Shown: positions 31,247 through 32,149 of the stretch, piece after piece
Numbering within the stretch: position 1 is the first letter of the stretch
Layout: the number at the start of each line of letters is the position of its first letter
Assembly: GCA_021789555.1 (NCBI GenBank)
Contig: JAJYJK010000014.1
Span: 1 to 32,149 of the forward strand
DNA: 32,149 nucleotides
DNA from: Nitrospirota bacterium
GTDB taxonomy: Bacteria > Nitrospirota > Thermodesulfovibrionia > Thermodesulfovibrionales > JdFR-88
Direction: 5' to 3'
Made by a program: the position numbers and the translations under genes
Notes under the pieces: generated by a model
The model's input: the letters and a program-made list of their open reading frames with translations, nothing else
Database searches by the model: none
What the model was told of the DNA's origin: nothing

Positions 31247-32149
31247 TTATCTGGCCGCTCCATTTATAATGGCGCTGTTTGTTGGGGCAGCGGGATTGCT
31301 TCCGGGCGCGGGAGGGGTATTTTGTCCTGGCAGGGCCCCATTCACCTGCCTTCTTTCAGGCACTTTCAGGACCTTGATATCCCTCGGGCTTACGACCTGC
31401 CCGGTTTTCACGGCAATGCCTATGCCTTTTTTCTTCATCGCATTCAAGTCCGAGTAGCCGTAGCTGCCGATAAGGGAGCCGCCCTTCGGCTTGCCGCCCC
31501 CGTACTGGTTCCTCGCCCTCAAATAATATACGCCGCCCGCACAGACCCTGAGGATGTATTTGCCGTCGGGCCCGGTTTTGTCCGAGACGAAAACGGGTCT
31601 GCCCGTCATCGAAGACACGGTATATGCAAAGACAATCGCACCCTTTACGGGCTTGCCGTCCTGGCCGTAAATCCTGCCTTCAATCGCCGTTATGTCCTTA
31701 ACCCCTTTGGTCTTCCGCTTGAAAGGGACTGCCTGGGCAATGGTGCCGATATCGAGCACTCCGTCTTTTTTTATCTGGAATTCCCTGGGCCGCCCGTTTC
31801 TTTCCTGCGCGCCGTAGAAAAGGTCCCCATCGTGCGGCGGGCCCATGTCCTTTTTGCCGGAAGCCCTCTCGACCGCGCCCATAAAATATCTGCCCACAGG
31901 CAGCTCCACGGAAAACTTCCCATCCGCATCTATGGGGGCCGTCTTGTCGGGGACCCGCCAGTACCTGTCTCTGGAGGGCGGAGGACCGGCTGCATTGAAG
32001 AAATAGGCCATCCCTCCGGACAAGGGTTTATCGCCATGGAGGCTCAACAATCTCCCGGTAATCCGGCCGAGGTCCACCGGCTTTTTGTTTTCAATTTTAC
32101 CCGGCCCCCCCGGAAAAGCACCCGGCGGCGCCACCGACACTGGTGTCAC
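31247..32149 (-). CDS. Beta-sandwich (carboxypeptidase-regulatory-like) protein, 5' end outside the window
   Basis: 300 residues visible and open at the right edge, so the N-terminus and any signal peptide are missing. Module 1: LGRITGRLLSLHGDKPLSGG, DADGKFSVELPVGRYFMGAVERA, MGPPHDGDLFYG. Module 2: AIEGRIYGQDGKPVKGAIVFAY and GPDGKYILRVCAGGVYYLRARN. A proline/asparagine-rich tail ends the protein. The GPPxxGD element links it to the paired proteins to its left, of which it may be a larger relative. Confidence 0.75.
   Translation of the reverse strand: MTPVSVAPPGAFPGGPGKIENKKPVDLGRITGRLLSLHGDKPLSGGMAYFFNAAGPPPSRDRYWRVPDKTAPIDADGKFSVELPVGRYFMGAVERASGKKDMGPPHDGDLFYGAQERNGRPREFQIKKDGVLDIGTIAQAVPFKRKTKGVKDITAIEGRIYGQDGKPVKGAIVFAYTVSSMTGRPVFVSDKTGPDGKYILRVCAGGVYYLRARNQYGGGKPKGGSLIGSYGYSDLNAMKKKGIGIAVKTGQVVSPRDIKVLKVPERRQVNGALPGQNTPPAPGSNPAAPTNSAIINGAAR

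Overview
The window reads as chromosomal DNA of a high-GC Gram-negative bacterium. A LolC/E lipoprotein-release permease, lipobox-bearing and signal-peptide proteins, and strong GGAGG ribosome sites support this. Frequent AGG (Arg) and ATA (Ile) codons in GC-rich genes, a NikR/CbiMQO nickel locus and a YedE-type transporter would fit an anaerobic lineage such as Nitrospirota or Desulfobacterota. That placement is inference only, because no rRNA or phylogenetic marker tree is available here. There are no tRNA or rRNA genes, no CRISPR array and no transposase.

Region 1 (about 1-9.9 kb) is housekeeping and storage metabolism: lolC/E-like permease (-), a membrane-anchored metallophosphoesterase (+), lysS (-), a cytidylate-kinase-like protein (+), a large alpha-glucan water dikinase (+) and a GH13 glycosidase (+). 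The last two suggest glycogen or alpha-glucan turnover that uses glucan phosphorylation. Region 2 (10.0-13.55 kb, +) is a nickel uptake operon: nikR, cbiM/nikM, a PDGLE (NikN-like) gene, cbiQ and cbiO. The CbiO carries a 53-residue stretch with 22 histidines. It ends at a bidirectional hairpin terminator.

Region 3 (13.6-32.1 kb, all on -) is an accessory export locus. It holds eight paralogous signal-peptide proteins with two carboxypeptidase-regulatory/Cna-B-like beta-sandwich modules. They come as four ordered pairs, each with a Cys-richer 'type 2' protein followed by a 'type 1' protein: I-H, G-F, D-C and B-A. It also holds one NHL-repeat protein (E) and a compact operon of two parallel beta-helix proteins, two ABC-type solute-binding proteins, another beta-sandwich protein, a TPR protein and a YedE-family transporter. 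A further beta-sandwich gene runs off the right edge.

The most striking observation is a family of five unannotated 19-20 codon ORFs (15491, 17127, 18198, 19529 and 29370, all -). Each has a strong Shine-Dalgarno and encodes a peptide of pattern MKK-x-RY[AV]RPR[VI][VI]G[SF][VA]CVHPC-stop, with many synonymous differences between copies. Four of the five lie 96-167 nt upstream of an exported-protein gene. Three of these transcription units carry, just upstream of the peptide, a sequence with exact sigma-54 (-24 GG / -12 GC) spacing. A conserved 15-bp element (TGYGAAATRACSCTG) lies about 105-120 bp further upstream, where an NtrC-type activator would bind. A fourth sigma-54-like site drives the beta-helix operon. 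A sixth, decayed cassette upstream of gene G has lost the promoter -12 element, the reading frame and the stop codon together. I interpret this as an undescribed sigma-54-controlled system of short CVHPC peptides plus paired exported beta-sandwich proteins. The peptide's role (cis leader, processed peptide or secreted signal) cannot be decided from sequence alone.

Signs of variation in the same locus are single-base frameshifts in genes B and E, a 13-base G tract inside gene C, and an ACG in place of a normal start codon for the first beta-helix gene.
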